Shown here one piece after another: positions 8,433 through 17,443 of a stretch of 32,984 bases of DNA (position 1 is the stretch's first letter; every line of letters begins with the position of its first letter). Position numbers and translations under genes: made by a program. Source of the stretch: JABMMZ01 sp044368575 (GTDB lineage Bacteria > Bacteroidota > Bacteroidia > NS11-12g > UBA955). The stretch spans positions 1-32,984 of the forward strand of contig JBIPPH010000021.1 in NCBI GenBank assembly GCA_044368575.1, read 5' to 3'. Below the pieces are notes generated by a model. The model worked only from the letters and a program-made list of their open reading frames with translations, did not search any database and was not told the DNA's origin.

Positions 8433-9035
8433 ATGCTGACTAACAGAAGTATAAAAGTTGTAAAAAAAGAAATGAGTCTACTTGAAAAGGCCTATTTACC
8501 GGCTATTTTCAGTGGCATGTTGATTACACTCAAACACATATTTATGCGCAAGGCTACCATTAAGTATCCTGAGCAAGTACGCCCTATTGCCCCTGTTTAC
8601 AGAGGACAACACGTACTTAAAAGAGACGAAGCTGGGGCTGAAAGATGTACAGCCTGTGGCTTGTGCGCAGTGGCTTGTCCTGCTGAGGCCATTACCATGA
8701 CTGCAGCAGAACGTCAAAAAGGCGAAGAAAACTTATACCGCGAAGAAAAATACGCTTCAAAATACGAGATCAATATGTTGAGATGCATTTTCTGTGGACT
8801 CTGCGAAGAAGCTTGTCCTAAAGAAGCTATTTTCTTAACAGACAGAATTGTACCGAGCACTTTCCAACGCAAAGAGTTTGTGTATGGTAAAGACAAATTG
8901 GTTGAACCAATTGACCACAGAGTGGATGTTACCAAAAGACAAACACCAGCAGTCCTTGAGTTTAAACACGACAAACACCACAAACACAACCGTACGTTTT
9001 TAGACAAAGCCAATCAACAAAAATCTCACCACTAA
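8433..9035 (+). CDS. nuoI: NADH-quinone oxidoreductase subunit I
   Basis: 200 residues with two ferredoxin-type [4Fe-4S] motifs: Cys72, 75, 78, 82 (CTACGLCAVACP) and Cys118, 121, 124, 128 (CIFCGLCEEACP). These hold clusters N6a and N6b, which connect NuoG to NuoB. The ATG at 8433 is chosen because the stretch LTNRSIKVV before YLPAIFSGM resembles what I recall of Bacteroidota homologues; an in-frame ATG at 8472 is the alternative. The C-terminal tail is unusually rich in His and Lys, with six His among the last 22 residues. Confidence 0.95.
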   Translation: MLTNRSIKVVKKEMSLLEKAYLPAIFSGMLITLKHIFMRKATIKYPEQVRPIAPVYRGQHVLKRDEAGAERCTACGLCAVACPAEAITMTAAERQKGEENLYREEKYASKYEINMLRCIFCGLCEEACPKEAIFLTDRIVPSTFQRKEFVYGKDKLVEPIDHRVDVTKRQTPAVLEFKHDKHHKHNRTFLDKANQQKSHH

Positions 9036-9047
9036 TCCATAACCTCA

Positions 9048-9551
9048 ATGAGTATTACAGAATATATTTTTTGGTTCCTATCCTTCTTGGCTGTGTTAAG
9101 TGGCCTTATGGTAGTGTTTTCCAAAAATGCCGTTTACAGTGTCTTGTATTTGATCATCACTTTTTTTGCCATAGCTGGTCACTATTTATTAATGAGCGCA
9201 CAGTTTCTTGCTGCCGTTCATATAATCGTTTACGCTGGGGCCATTATGGTGTTGTTCCTATACGTGATCATGATGCTGAACCAAAACAAAAGCGCTGAGC
9301 CTAATAAGCATCCCTACTTGATGTTTATTTCAGTGATTGCAGCGGGCGCTTTATTATTAACCTTAATCGGGGGCCTTAAGAGTGCTACCGTGGCACAAGC
9401 CAGCAATGTACAAAGCAATATTGGCACCATTGAAACACTTGGTAAAGTGTTGTTCACTGAGTTCTTATTGCCATTTGAATTGTCATCTATATTATTTTTA
9501 GCGGCTATGGTAGGCGCTGTTTACTTATCTAAAAACAAACTCGAAGCATAA
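9048..9551 (+). CDS. nuoJ: NADH-quinone oxidoreductase subunit J
   Basis: 167 residues with about five membrane helices. The third helix carries the conserved HIIVYAGAIMVLFLYVIMML stretch that defines NuoJ and contains the pi-bulge helix of complex I. The stop codon shares one base with the nuoK start (TAATG), a sign of coupled translation. It is a membrane-arm subunit without cofactors. Confidence 0.96.
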   Translation: MSITEYIFWFLSFLAVLSGLMVVFSKNAVYSVLYLIITFFAIAGHYLLMSAQFLAAVHIIVYAGAIMVLFLYVIMMLNQNKSAEPNKHPYLMFISVIAAGALLLTLIGGLKSATVAQASNVQSNIGTIETLGKVLFTEFLLPFELSSILFLAAMVGAVYLSKNKLEA

Positions 9552-9868
9552 TGCAAAATCTAACAGGAATTACCATCAACGATTACATCATATTAAGCAC
9601 TGTACTATTTTGTATTGGCGCCTTGGGTGTAATGCTAAGACGCAATGCCATCATTATTTTTATGTGCGTTGAACTTATGCTGAATGCAGTGAATGTGCTT
9701 TTGGTAGCGTTTTCAAATCATTTTGGAGACAGCCAAGCGCAAGTGTTTGTATTCTTCATTATGGCTGTAGCAGCTGCAGAAGTTGCTGTAGGATTAGCCA
9801 TACTTATAATGATATACAGAAACGCTGGCACCAGCGATACAGATGTCCTTAATAAACTTAAATGGTAA
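9551..9868 (+). CDS. nuoK: NADH-quinone oxidoreductase subunit K
   Basis: 105 residues and three membrane helices, normal for NuoK. The two membrane glutamates required for proton translocation are Glu41 (CVELMLNAVN) and Glu77 (AAAEVAVGLA); their spacing of 36 equals that of E. coli Glu36 and Glu72. It overlaps nuoJ by one base and precedes nuoL by 12 bases. Confidence 0.97.
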   Translation: MQNLTGITINDYIILSTVLFCIGALGVMLRRNAIIIFMCVELMLNAVNVLLVAFSNHFGDSQAQVFVFFIMAVAAAEVAVGLAILIMIYRNAGTSDTDVLNKLKW

Positions 9869-9880
9869 AACGCTTTTTGA

Positions 9881-11782
9881 ATGCACATGGAATCACTTTT
9901 TAAATTCATACCGATATTTCCGATCATTAGTTTTTTGATCATAGCGTTGCTCAACAGAAAGCTTAAGGTTTCTGTGGTTACTACGCTTGGTAGCAGCAGT
10001 ATATTACTCAGCTTTATCTTTTCATTATTGGCTTTCATTCAAGTAGCACAAACCCAAAAGGGCATTGATTTGCATTTATTTGAATGGATACACTCTGGTA
10101 AGTTTTCTGCCTCATTGGCCTTTTTGATTGACCAATTGTCTTCAGTATTCATGTTAGTGATTACCGGCGTTGGTTTCTTAATTCATATTTTTTCTGCAGG
10201 TTATATGCATCACGACGATGGCATAAGACGCTTTTTTGCCTACTTGAATTTATTCATCGCTTTCATGTTGTTCTTAGTCATGGGCAATAATTTATTGGTG
10301 ATGTTTATTGGTTGGGAAGGTGTGGGCTTTTGCTCTTTCATGTTGATTGGATTTTGGTATAAAGAGAAAGCCAATAATGATGCTGCTAAAAAAGCCTTTA
10401 TCATGAATAGAATTGGTGACCTTGGCTTCTTAATCGCCATGTGTTTAACCATTTATTACTTTGGTACACTCGACTATAAAACCCTATTTCAAGCGGGTTA
10501 TATCGCCTCTATGCCTGTGCCAGATTCAACCCTCACTTGGATAACTGTTTGTTTATTCATAGGTGCCATAGGTAAAAGTGCTCAAATTCCATTGTACACT
10601 TGGTTACCTGATGCCATGGCCGGTCCAACGCCAGTATCTGCATTAATACACGCAGCTACCATGGTAACAGCCGGTATTTATATGTTGGCCAGAACCAATA
10701 TTCTATTCTCTTTAACCCCATTGACTATGGAAATCGTTAGTATAGTCGGTATAGCAACTGCTTTATTAGGGGCTAGTATTGGCTTATTCCAAAACGACAT
10801 TAAAAAAGTATTGGCATACTCAACCGTTAGCCAATTGGGCTTAATGTTTGTTGCCTTAGGTGTTGGCGCATACTCTGCTGCAGTATTCCATGTGGTTACC
10901 CATGCCTTCTTTAAAGCATTGTTATTCTTGGGTTCAGGTAGCGTAATCCATGCCATGAGCGGCGAACAAGACATCAGAAAAATGGGTGGGCTTAAAGCGC
11001 ATTTGCCAACCACTCATAAAACTTTCTTAATTGGCACCTTAGCCATTTCAGGTATTCCTCCATTAGCTGGTTTCTTCAGTAAAGATCAAATTTTAAGTGC
11101 TGCATTTGAGCACCATACTTGGTTATTTGCCTTAGGATTATTGGTGTCTATGATGACTGCCTTCTACATGTTTAGATTGTATTTTTTAACTTTCCATGGC
11201 AGTTTTAGAGGCACACAAGAACAAGCTCACCACTTACATGAATCACCATTGAACATGACCTTCCCGCTTATGGTTTTAGCCGTATTAGCGATTGTTGCAG
11301 GTTTCTTTGGTGTGCCACATGTTATTGGCGAACACATAGGTTTACACAATAGTTTCCAAGACTTCTTAGCTCCTGTTCTAGGCAAATCTCATTCGCACTT
11401 GAGCGCAGGTACTGAATGGGCATTAATGGGTTTCACTACAGCCATTATCATTGGCATGATACTATGGGCCAAAAACCTATTTGTAGACAAAGGCATACTG
11501 CCAGCATCTGATGCCGAAATGAAAGGCCTTAAAAAGACCATTTACCACAAATACTATATTGATGAATTCTACAATAAGGTCATCACTCAACCACTTGACA
11601 AACTATCTGCATTTACTCAAACAAGTATTGACCGCAAAGTAGTTGATGGTATAGTCAACAATAGTGGCAAAGGCACACAATGGTTGGGCCAAGTGTTCAG
11701 AAAACTTCAATTTGGCAATACAGGGTATTACGCCTTGGCTTTCGTGATAGCTCTTATTTGTATGTTCCTATTATTTATCTAA
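9881..11782 (+). CDS. nuoL: NADH-quinone oxidoreductase subunit L
   Basis: 633 residues and many membrane helices; the largest antiporter-like proton-channel subunit, at the distal tip of the membrane arm. Conserved stretches are FIGWEGVGFCSFMLIGFW (with the proton-path Glu), the PLYTWLPDAMAGPTPVSALI segment and the LFLGSGSVIHAM region. The C-terminal part (from about residue 540) carries the long lateral helix seen in NuoL. An ATG two codons downstream (9887) is an equally possible start. Confidence 0.97.
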   Translation: MHMESLFKFIPIFPIISFLIIALLNRKLKVSVVTTLGSSSILLSFIFSLLAFIQVAQTQKGIDLHLFEWIHSGKFSASLAFLIDQLSSVFMLVITGVGFLIHIFSAGYMHHDDGIRRFFAYLNLFIAFMLFLVMGNNLLVMFIGWEGVGFCSFMLIGFWYKEKANNDAAKKAFIMNRIGDLGFLIAMCLTIYYFGTLDYKTLFQAGYIASMPVPDSTLTWITVCLFIGAIGKSAQIPLYTWLPDAMAGPTPVSALIHAATMVTAGIYMLARTNILFSLTPLTMEIVSIVGIATALLGASIGLFQNDIKKVLAYSTVSQLGLMFVALGVGAYSAAVFHVVTHAFFKALLFLGSGSVIHAMSGEQDIRKMGGLKAHLPTTHKTFLIGTLAISGIPPLAGFFSKDQILSAAFEHHTWLFALGLLVSMMTAFYMFRLYFLTFHGSFRGTQEQAHHLHESPLNMTFPLMVLAVLAIVAGFFGVPHVIGEHIGLHNSFQDFLAPVLGKSHSHLSAGTEWALMGFTTAIIIGMILWAKNLFVDKGILPASDAEMKGLKKTIYHKYYIDEFYNKVITQPLDKLSAFTQTSIDRKVVDGIVNNSGKGTQWLGQVFRKLQFGNTGYYALAFVIALICMFLLFI

Positions 11783-11786
11783 AACA

Positions 11787-13223
11787 ATGTTAACGCTTTT
11801 ACTCATAATCATCCCTTTTATTAGTGCATTGGTTTTAATGCTGTTAAAATCAAATGCATCAAAATCATTGGCATTAGGCTTATCGCTAGTAGAATTGGCC
11901 TTAGCCATATACGCTGTATGGTTTGTACCAACTGCAGATTTAAATTACAATTGTCCGTGGGTACCTCAAATGGGTATTCAAATGCATTTATCAATGGATG
12001 GCATCAGTGCACTAATGGTATTGTTAGCAGCGGTATTAATGCCCATCATAGTATATGCTACAGATACCAGCAAATTCACCTCTCAGCATACCTTATTTGC
12101 CTTAATGATGGCCATGCAAGGCGCTATGTTAGGGGCGTTTACTGCTATGGATGGTTTTGTGTTTTATATTTTCTGGGAACTCTCTTTATTGCCAATTTTC
12201 TTTATGATGCTTTGGTGGGGTGGCGAAAATAAAAAAGCCATTACCATTAAGTTCTTTATCTATACCATTTTTGGCAGTTTATTTATGTTGTTGGCCCTTA
12301 TTTATTTGTATACTCAAACCAGCAATCACTCTTTCGATATTCAAGCCTTATATGCTGCAGGTAAAAGTTTACCAGTAGCAACTCAAGGGCTATTAATGGG
12401 CGCCTTCTTTATCGCCTTTGCAGTAAAGATGCCTGTTTTTCCTTTCCATACTTGGCAACCAGATACCTACAACACTGCCCCATTGCCAGGTGTAATGTTG
12501 TTAGCCGCTGTGATGTCAAAAATGGCTACTTATGGTCTACTGCGTTGGGTATTGCCAATGCTACCAGAAGGTGTTGCAACGTATGGCCATTGGATCATTG
12601 TATTGTCTGTGATCAGCATTGTTTACGCCTCTATGTTGGCCATTGTTCAAAAGGACTTTAGATACTTAATTGCTTACGCATCAATTGCTCACATTGGCTT
12701 AGTGTCTGCGGGTGTATTTGCTGCCAATCAACAAAGTGTTCAAGGCTCATTAATAGAAATGTTTAGTCATGGAGTTAACACTGTAGGCTTGTTCTTTATT
12801 TATCAAATCATCTATAAACGCTACAACAGTTCAGAAATGTCTGAATTGGGTGGAATAAGAGGCTTGCATTCTGGCTTTGCTTTCTTAAGTTTTATCATTG
12901 TTTTAGGTGTTATCGCATTGCCATTTACCAATGGTTTTATTGGCGAGTTTTTAATGTTACTAGGGGTATTTAAAACCAATGCTACAGCTGCAGTATTTGC
13001 AGGGCTTAGCATTATTTTTGGTGCCGTTTATATGTTAAGAGCTTACCAAAAAATGATGTTGGGTGAAACCAAACAATTGACCCACACCTTTGAGCCCCTC
13101 AGCAAGGTAGAAAGAAACACATTAATCATTATTGTGGTCTTGGTTGTCGGATTGGGTGTTTTCCCAAAACCGCTCTTAGATTTAACTGAAACGACCGTTC
13201 AAAATTTACTCAATATTAAATGA
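11787..13223 (+). CDS. nuoM: NADH-quinone oxidoreductase subunit M
   Basis: 478 residues, about 14 membrane helices. The antiporter-like subunit signature YIFWELSLLPIFFMM carries the key Glu, and the segment PVFPFHTWQPDTYNTAP is the NuoM version of the second conserved block. It follows nuoL by four bases and its stop overlaps the nuoN start (ATGA). It forms one of the proton channels. Confidence 0.97.
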   Translation: MLTLLLIIIPFISALVLMLLKSNASKSLALGLSLVELALAIYAVWFVPTADLNYNCPWVPQMGIQMHLSMDGISALMVLLAAVLMPIIVYATDTSKFTSQHTLFALMMAMQGAMLGAFTAMDGFVFYIFWELSLLPIFFMMLWWGGENKKAITIKFFIYTIFGSLFMLLALIYLYTQTSNHSFDIQALYAAGKSLPVATQGLLMGAFFIAFAVKMPVFPFHTWQPDTYNTAPLPGVMLLAAVMSKMATYGLLRWVLPMLPEGVATYGHWIIVLSVISIVYASMLAIVQKDFRYLIAYASIAHIGLVSAGVFAANQQSVQGSLIEMFSHGVNTVGLFFIYQIIYKRYNSSEMSELGGIRGLHSGFAFLSFIIVLGVIALPFTNGFIGEFLMLLGVFKTNATAAVFAGLSIIFGAVYMLRAYQKMMLGETKQLTHTFEPLSKVERNTLIIIVVLVVGLGVFPKPLLDLTETTVQNLLNIK

Positions 13224-14590
13224 AGGAACTTGTATTATTATCGTCATTAGGCGTATTGTCTTTGATAGCTGGTTTATTAAGAATCAGAAAGCCATTTTTT
13301 GCCCTTGTGGTGATTGGGTTATTGTTCAACATTGGCTTGTGTATCAGTGATTGGAATGCCTCCACTGAAACCTTGTACAACATGATGACCGTTGACCATT
13401 TTGCTTTGGCATTTACCATGGTGAGTTCAATCATTGCTTTGCTTTGGTTGTTGGCAAATGCCGCATTCTTCAGCACAGACGATACCTTTTCAGACCATTT
13501 TGCACTGGTGTTATTTTCTATCACCGGTGGGTTTATGTTATTGACCTTTACCAATATGGTCATCTTGTTTTTAGGCATTGAAATCTTATCGATTCCACTC
13601 TTTGTATTAGCAGGCAGTAATAAAACCAATTTAACCTCCAATGAGGCTGCTTATAAGTATTTCTTGTTGGGTGCATTTGCTTCAGCATTTTTATTGTTTG
13701 GTATCACCTTAATATATGGCAGCACAGGGCATTTTGACACGGCCGGCATATCTGCCTATTTTAAAGCCAACAACAACAATGGTATGGCTATCACCGGCAT
13801 GGTGTTGATCTTAGCCGCTATGACCTTCAAGGTATCTGCAGCACCTTTCCATTTTTGGGCAGCAGATGTATACCAAGGTGCACCTACTCCGGTTACCACC
13901 TTTATGGCAACATTTGTTAAAACCATCGCCTTTGCAGGTTTCTTCAAATTGTTCCATGATTGCTTTATGCCTTTGAATGGTCAAATCACTCAACTCATTG
14001 CCATTTTTGCGGCCACCACCATGTTAATTGCTAATTTAACGGCAAGCGTGCAAAGCAATGCCAAACGTTTGTTAGCGTTTTCGAGTATCTCTCATGCAGG
14101 TTTCATGTTGGTTACCATTTTATGTGTTGAACATCAAACTGCAGGCATCTTATTGTATTACGCTTTGGTGTATTCGTTGTCAAGCATAGTGGCCTTTACC
14201 ATCTACAAATTGGTTAAAGAGCACAGTCAAGAAGATGAATCTTTGAATGCCTTTAACGGCTTATTCAAAAACAATCCTGTATTATCTGTGATCATGATAT
14301 TGGCTTTGTTGTCTATGGCAGGTATTCCACCTATGCCAGGCTTTATGGCCAAGTATTTAGTCTTTGCAGCAGCCATTCAAAATGGGTATGCATGGATAGC
14401 CTTAATCGGTATATTGGGTTCAGTTATTGGCGTATACTATTACTTTAAAATGGTATTGAACATGTTCAAACAAGACCATGAGTTAAGCGCTATTAAAGTG
14501 CCTAACTACCAACTCTATGTCTTAATGCTTTGTGTTATGGGACTCATCGCCTTAATGATCTTCCCTTCTGCGATTATTGGTTTGCTTTAA
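13220..14590 (+). CDS. nuoN: NADH-quinone oxidoreductase subunit N
   Basis: 456 residues, about 14 membrane helices; the third antiporter-like subunit. FLGIEILSIPLFVLAG holds the conserved Glu, and AAPFHFWAADVYQGAPTPV is the family block that separates NuoN from NuoL and NuoM. It begins within the nuoM stop codon by a 4-base overlap and closes the operon. Its stop lies only four bases from the stop of the convergent prenyltransferase gene. Confidence 0.97.
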   Translation: MKELVLLSSLGVLSLIAGLLRIRKPFFALVVIGLLFNIGLCISDWNASTETLYNMMTVDHFALAFTMVSSIIALLWLLANAAFFSTDDTFSDHFALVLFSITGGFMLLTFTNMVILFLGIEILSIPLFVLAGSNKTNLTSNEAAYKYFLLGAFASAFLLFGITLIYGSTGHFDTAGISAYFKANNNNGMAITGMVLILAAMTFKVSAAPFHFWAADVYQGAPTPVTTFMATFVKTIAFAGFFKLFHDCFMPLNGQITQLIAIFAATTMLIANLTASVQSNAKRLLAFSSISHAGFMLVTILCVEHQTAGILLYYALVYSLSSIVAFTIYKLVKEHSQEDESLNAFNGLFKNNPVLSVIMILALLSMAGIPPMPGFMAKYLVFAAAIQNGYAWIALIGILGSVIGVYYYFKMVLNMFKQDHELSAIKVPNYQLYVLMLCVMGLIALMIFPSAIIGLL

Positions 14591-14594
14591 ACCA

Positions 14595-15455
14595 CTACAT
14601 CCACAACAAATTGGCAATGCCTAAAACCAATAAGACTTTTAAAAGTCTGTTGCTAACTTTGTAATGTTTTTGACTGATTAACACAAAGAGCAAGGCTTCT
14701 GTGATTAAGCCCAAAGCAATAAAGTATTGCCTTTGTTCAGGGCCGTAATACAGCAAAATACTGCTACCGCCCAAAACCGATAAGACCATAATAAAATTCA
14801 AAAATGACTTGGCTTTATCAATGCCTAAACTAACCGGCAGGGACTGAATATTCAAAGCCAAATCACCATTGTAACTCATGAATTGTTTCACCAATTCTCT
14901 AATGTAAACCAGGCTCATATAAAAAGCGCCGTACACAAATACATAAGGGTAAAAACGGTTATAGTGTAAAAGCACAGCAAAGAAACAAGTAACACTTAAT
15001 AATGCTGCAGCCAGTTCTTTTATAAATGACAAACGTTGAAGCTTATGGGAATACACCCACAACAGGGCAATAAAGACCGTAAAAAACAAACCTATTTTAA
15101 TGGAAGCCAAATAGCCAATAATCAAAGCCAAAAGGTTACAAACAATGTATAAATTTAAGCTGGTTGCCTTGCTCACTGCTCGGTTAAACAATGTGGGTTC
15201 AGGCTTATTGATCATGTCCTTTTCAAAGTCGTAAAAATTATTGATGATAAACCCAGCGGCAATGCTGAATACTGAGGCTAAAACAATGGCGTGTAACTTA
15301 AAATCATTCCACCAATGCATAGGCGTATTGCGCATTAACACATAAGCGCCAAGGTATTGTGCCAATATGGTGAGTGCAATATTATACCAACGCACCAAAG
15401 ACAATAAAGCGATCCACTTGACCATAGTAGATTGCTTCTGAATGGTTGAATTCAT
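14595..15455 (-). CDS. UbiA-family membrane prenyltransferase with a degenerate second Asp motif
   Basis: 286 residues, about eight or nine membrane helices. UbiA enzymes join a polyprenyl diphosphate to an acceptor, using two Asp-rich motifs that hold Mg2+. The first is intact in the usual variant form, NNFYDFEKD (Asp76, Asp80), followed by MINKP. The second, normally like REIVKD(x6)GD, reads RELVKQFMSYNGD: the leading Asp is Gln191 and only Asp198 remains. The following phrase LALNIQSLPVSLG fits the family. Bacteroidota relatives beside mevalonate genes are often labelled geranylgeranylglycerol-phosphate geranylgeranyltransferase, but the true acceptor is not established. It is the last gene of the isoprenoid operon, six bases after the mevalonate kinase stop, so it probably draws on that pathway. 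Activity is uncertain given the altered motif. Confidence 0.85.
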   Translation of the reverse strand: MNSTIQKQSTMVKWIALLSLVRWYNIALTILAQYLGAYVLMRNTPMHWWNDFKLHAIVLASVFSIAAGFIINNFYDFEKDMINKPEPTLFNRAVSKATSLNLYIVCNLLALIIGYLASIKIGLFFTVFIALLWVYSHKLQRLSFIKELAAALLSVTCFFAVLLHYNRFYPYVFVYGAFYMSLVYIRELVKQFMSYNGDLALNIQSLPVSLGIDKAKSFLNFIMVLSVLGGSSILLYYGPEQRQYFIALGLITEALLFVLISQKHYKVSNRLLKVLLVLGIANLLWM

Positions 15456-15461
15456 CGCGCT

Positions 15462-16406
15462 TTAGAATTGGTAAATGACTTGAAGTTTTTGTTGCTTCAA
15501 TAGTTCAGAGGCTTTTTGGTAATCTTCTGTAAAGCCGAGAATATAGCCTCCGCCTCCACTACCACAAAGTTTTAAATAATAAGAATTGCTTTCAATACCC
15601 TCCTTCCATAACTGTTTGTAGTTATCAGGAATCATTGGGCTGAAATTATCTAAAGCAAATTGAGACAATTGCTTAACAGACTTGAACAAAGGCTTAAAAT
15701 CTTTCTTTAAAAACGCTTCAATACATTCATCGTTGTACTTCTTAAACTGTTGTTTGATGAGTTGTCTGAAGCCTTCTTGCTTGCATTTTTCAAGGAAAAT
15801 GGCCACCATGTTTTGGGTCTGACCTGGGCTACCACTGTCCATTAAGAATATGGCCCCTTTGCCTTGAGCATTTGGAGTTGGCAAGCCAACAGTATTCAAT
15901 TCGGTTTTAGAGTGAATCAAAACCGGTAAGTTCAAATAACAAATCAAAGGATCAAGACCAGAACTTCTGCCATGGAAGTAGGATTCCATCTGGCTAAAAA
16001 TCTGTTTTAGTTGTAAAATCTCTTGACCAGTTTGTTGGGCTTTTATGGTGATTTTATTGCTGCAATAAGTATCATAGATAGAAGCCACTAAAGCGCCACT
16101 ACTACCAACACCAAAGCCTTGAGGAATGGTACTGTCAAAGTATAAACCTTTTTGAATATCAGCATGCAGGCTGTCTAAATCAAATTGACACAGCATTTCT
16201 GAGGCTGCTTGTTTTTGACTTAAATAGTGGTAAAAATCTAATATGGATTGATTCGAATTGACAATGACTTCTGACTTTTCTTGACTGAATTTTAAGGCGC
16301 CATTGAATTCGTTAAAAGGAATAGACAAGCCTTTAGAATCTTCTATGATTCCGTATTCTCCGAAGAGCAATATCTTGGCGTAGTATAAGCCTTCTTTTAA
16401 TTTCAT
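15462..16406 (-). CDS. Mevalonate kinase-like GHMP kinase
   Basis: 314 residues. The three GHMP kinase motifs are present: KILLFGEYGI (11-20), the ATP loop PQGFGVGSSGAL (95-106), and LCGSGGGGYIL (281-291). HGRSSGLDP (145-153) is the mevalonate-kinase-type substrate loop, with Asp152 as the likely catalytic base. The reaction would be ATP-dependent 5-phosphorylation of mevalonate in the cytoplasm. Its start overlaps the decarboxylase stop by 4 bases (ATGA), tying it to the pathway. A phosphomevalonate kinase role cannot be excluded by sequence alone, but the HGxSSGxDP loop favours mevalonate kinase. Confidence 0.87.
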   Translation of the reverse strand: MKLKEGLYYAKILLFGEYGIIEDSKGLSIPFNEFNGALKFSQEKSEVIVNSNQSILDFYHYLSQKQAASEMLCQFDLDSLHADIQKGLYFDSTIPQGFGVGSSGALVASIYDTYCSNKITIKAQQTGQEILQLKQIFSQMESYFHGRSSGLDPLICYLNLPVLIHSKTELNTVGLPTPNAQGKGAIFLMDSGSPGQTQNMVAIFLEKCKQEGFRQLIKQQFKKYNDECIEAFLKKDFKPLFKSVKQLSQFALDNFSPMIPDNYKQLWKEGIESNSYYLKLCGSGGGGYILGFTEDYQKASELLKQQKLQVIYQF

Positions 16407-17443
16407 TTTGATTGAGGTCCTTTGCCTACTTCGTTACAAAAATACAATTCATTCTGACAATATCCTACCAGTTCAGATTGTATCCATGGCAGTATTGCAG
16501 CCTTCTCAGCTTCAGGGTACAGCACATGCACATTTGCACCGGCATCTAAAGTAAATAACACATGAAGGCCGGTTTTGTTTCTATGTTCAATGATTTTTTC
16601 AATAATGGCCAAAGTGTTTGGCTTCATGAGCATAAATGGAGTTGATGAAGTCATCATCATGGCATGCAGCATATACGCTTCAGATTCTACTAATTGTATG
16701 AAGGCAGCTAAGTCGCCAGATTTTAAAATGCCTAACAATTGACCCGTTTGTTGTTGGGCTATATTGAAGCGCTTCTCAGCAAATGGATGTTGCTTTAACA
16801 AAGCATGCCCAGCTGTGCTCGACACTGATTTTTTACCGCGTTCAACGATCAATATGGTATCCTGAAAATGTTTAAATACAGGGTGCACTAGATCATCTAT
16901 ATTGATGGCGTATTCATTGGCGCTATCAGGCAACTCATTGCAAGTGCCCCATAAATTAAACCCACCATATACACTGCGACAGGCAGATCCTGAACCAATG
17001 CGCGCATAATGCGATGCCGTTTGGAAAAACATATCCAAGGCTTGACCACTGATTTGTTCATGCAAACTGCAGAAGCAAAGCGCTAAGGCACTGTAGGCAG
17101 AAGCAGATGAAGCTATGCCACTACTGTGCGGAAATGTATTGCTTGATTGAATGTTCAAATGATACTTCAACATCCAAGGCATGTCTTCACTCAAGCGCTG
17201 CAAAAATGGGCGCATCTTATCTGCAAATGCAGCATTGGCTTGGCCTTCAAATTCAAAATCAAATTCGAGGGTTGAAGCATTGGTTTTAGTGGTAGCCGTT
17301 ACGCTGGTTTTAGACAAAGCCTGATTCAAAGTAAAACTGATAGAAGGATTACAAGGCAATTGCTCGCCGTACTTGCCCCAATACTTTACCAAAGCAATGT
17401 TGGATGGGCTTTCCCAATAGGCTGAATAGCTTGTTGCGCTCAT
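16403..17443 (-). CDS. mvaD: Diphosphomevalonate decarboxylase
   Basis: 346 residues. The N-terminal SNIALVKYWGK (14-24) is diagnostic, followed by the phosphate loop PHSSGIASSASAYSALA (105-121), GSGSACRSVYGGFNLW (150-165) and the catalytic Asp300 in TLDAGANVH. The enzyme converts mevalonate diphosphate to isopentenyl diphosphate with ATP and release of CO2. Starts and stops overlap by 4 bases with both neighbours, so the GYDIA kinase, mvaD and mevalonate kinase genes are translationally linked. A phosphomevalonate decarboxylase would look similar, but the full kinase set beside it favours the classical route. Confidence 0.95.
   Translation of the reverse strand: MSATSYSAYWESPSNIALVKYWGKYGEQLPCNPSISFTLNQALSKTSVTATTKTNASTLEFDFEFEGQANAAFADKMRPFLQRLSEDMPWMLKYHLNIQSSNTFPHSSGIASSASAYSALALCFCSLHEQISGQALDMFFQTASHYARIGSGSACRSVYGGFNLWGTCNELPDSANEYAINIDDLVHPVFKHFQDTILIVERGKKSVSSTAGHALLKQHPFAEKRFNIAQQQTGQLLGILKSGDLAAFIQLVESEAYMLHAMMMTSSTPFMLMKPNTLAIIEKIIEHRNKTGLHVLFTLDAGANVHVLYPEAEKAAILPWIQSELVGYCQNELYFCNEVGKGPQSK

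Noticed and set aside
10678..11013. A 111-residue open frame on the minus strand inside nuoL
   Set aside because: It lies wholly within a strongly conserved gene, its composition is that of a shadow frame, and no motif or promoter supports it.
13216..13641. A 141-residue minus-strand open frame opposite the start of nuoN
   Set aside because: It is longer than most shadows but fully antisense to a conserved membrane subunit, and its sequence has the Lys/Asn/Ile-rich look of a reverse-strand artefact.
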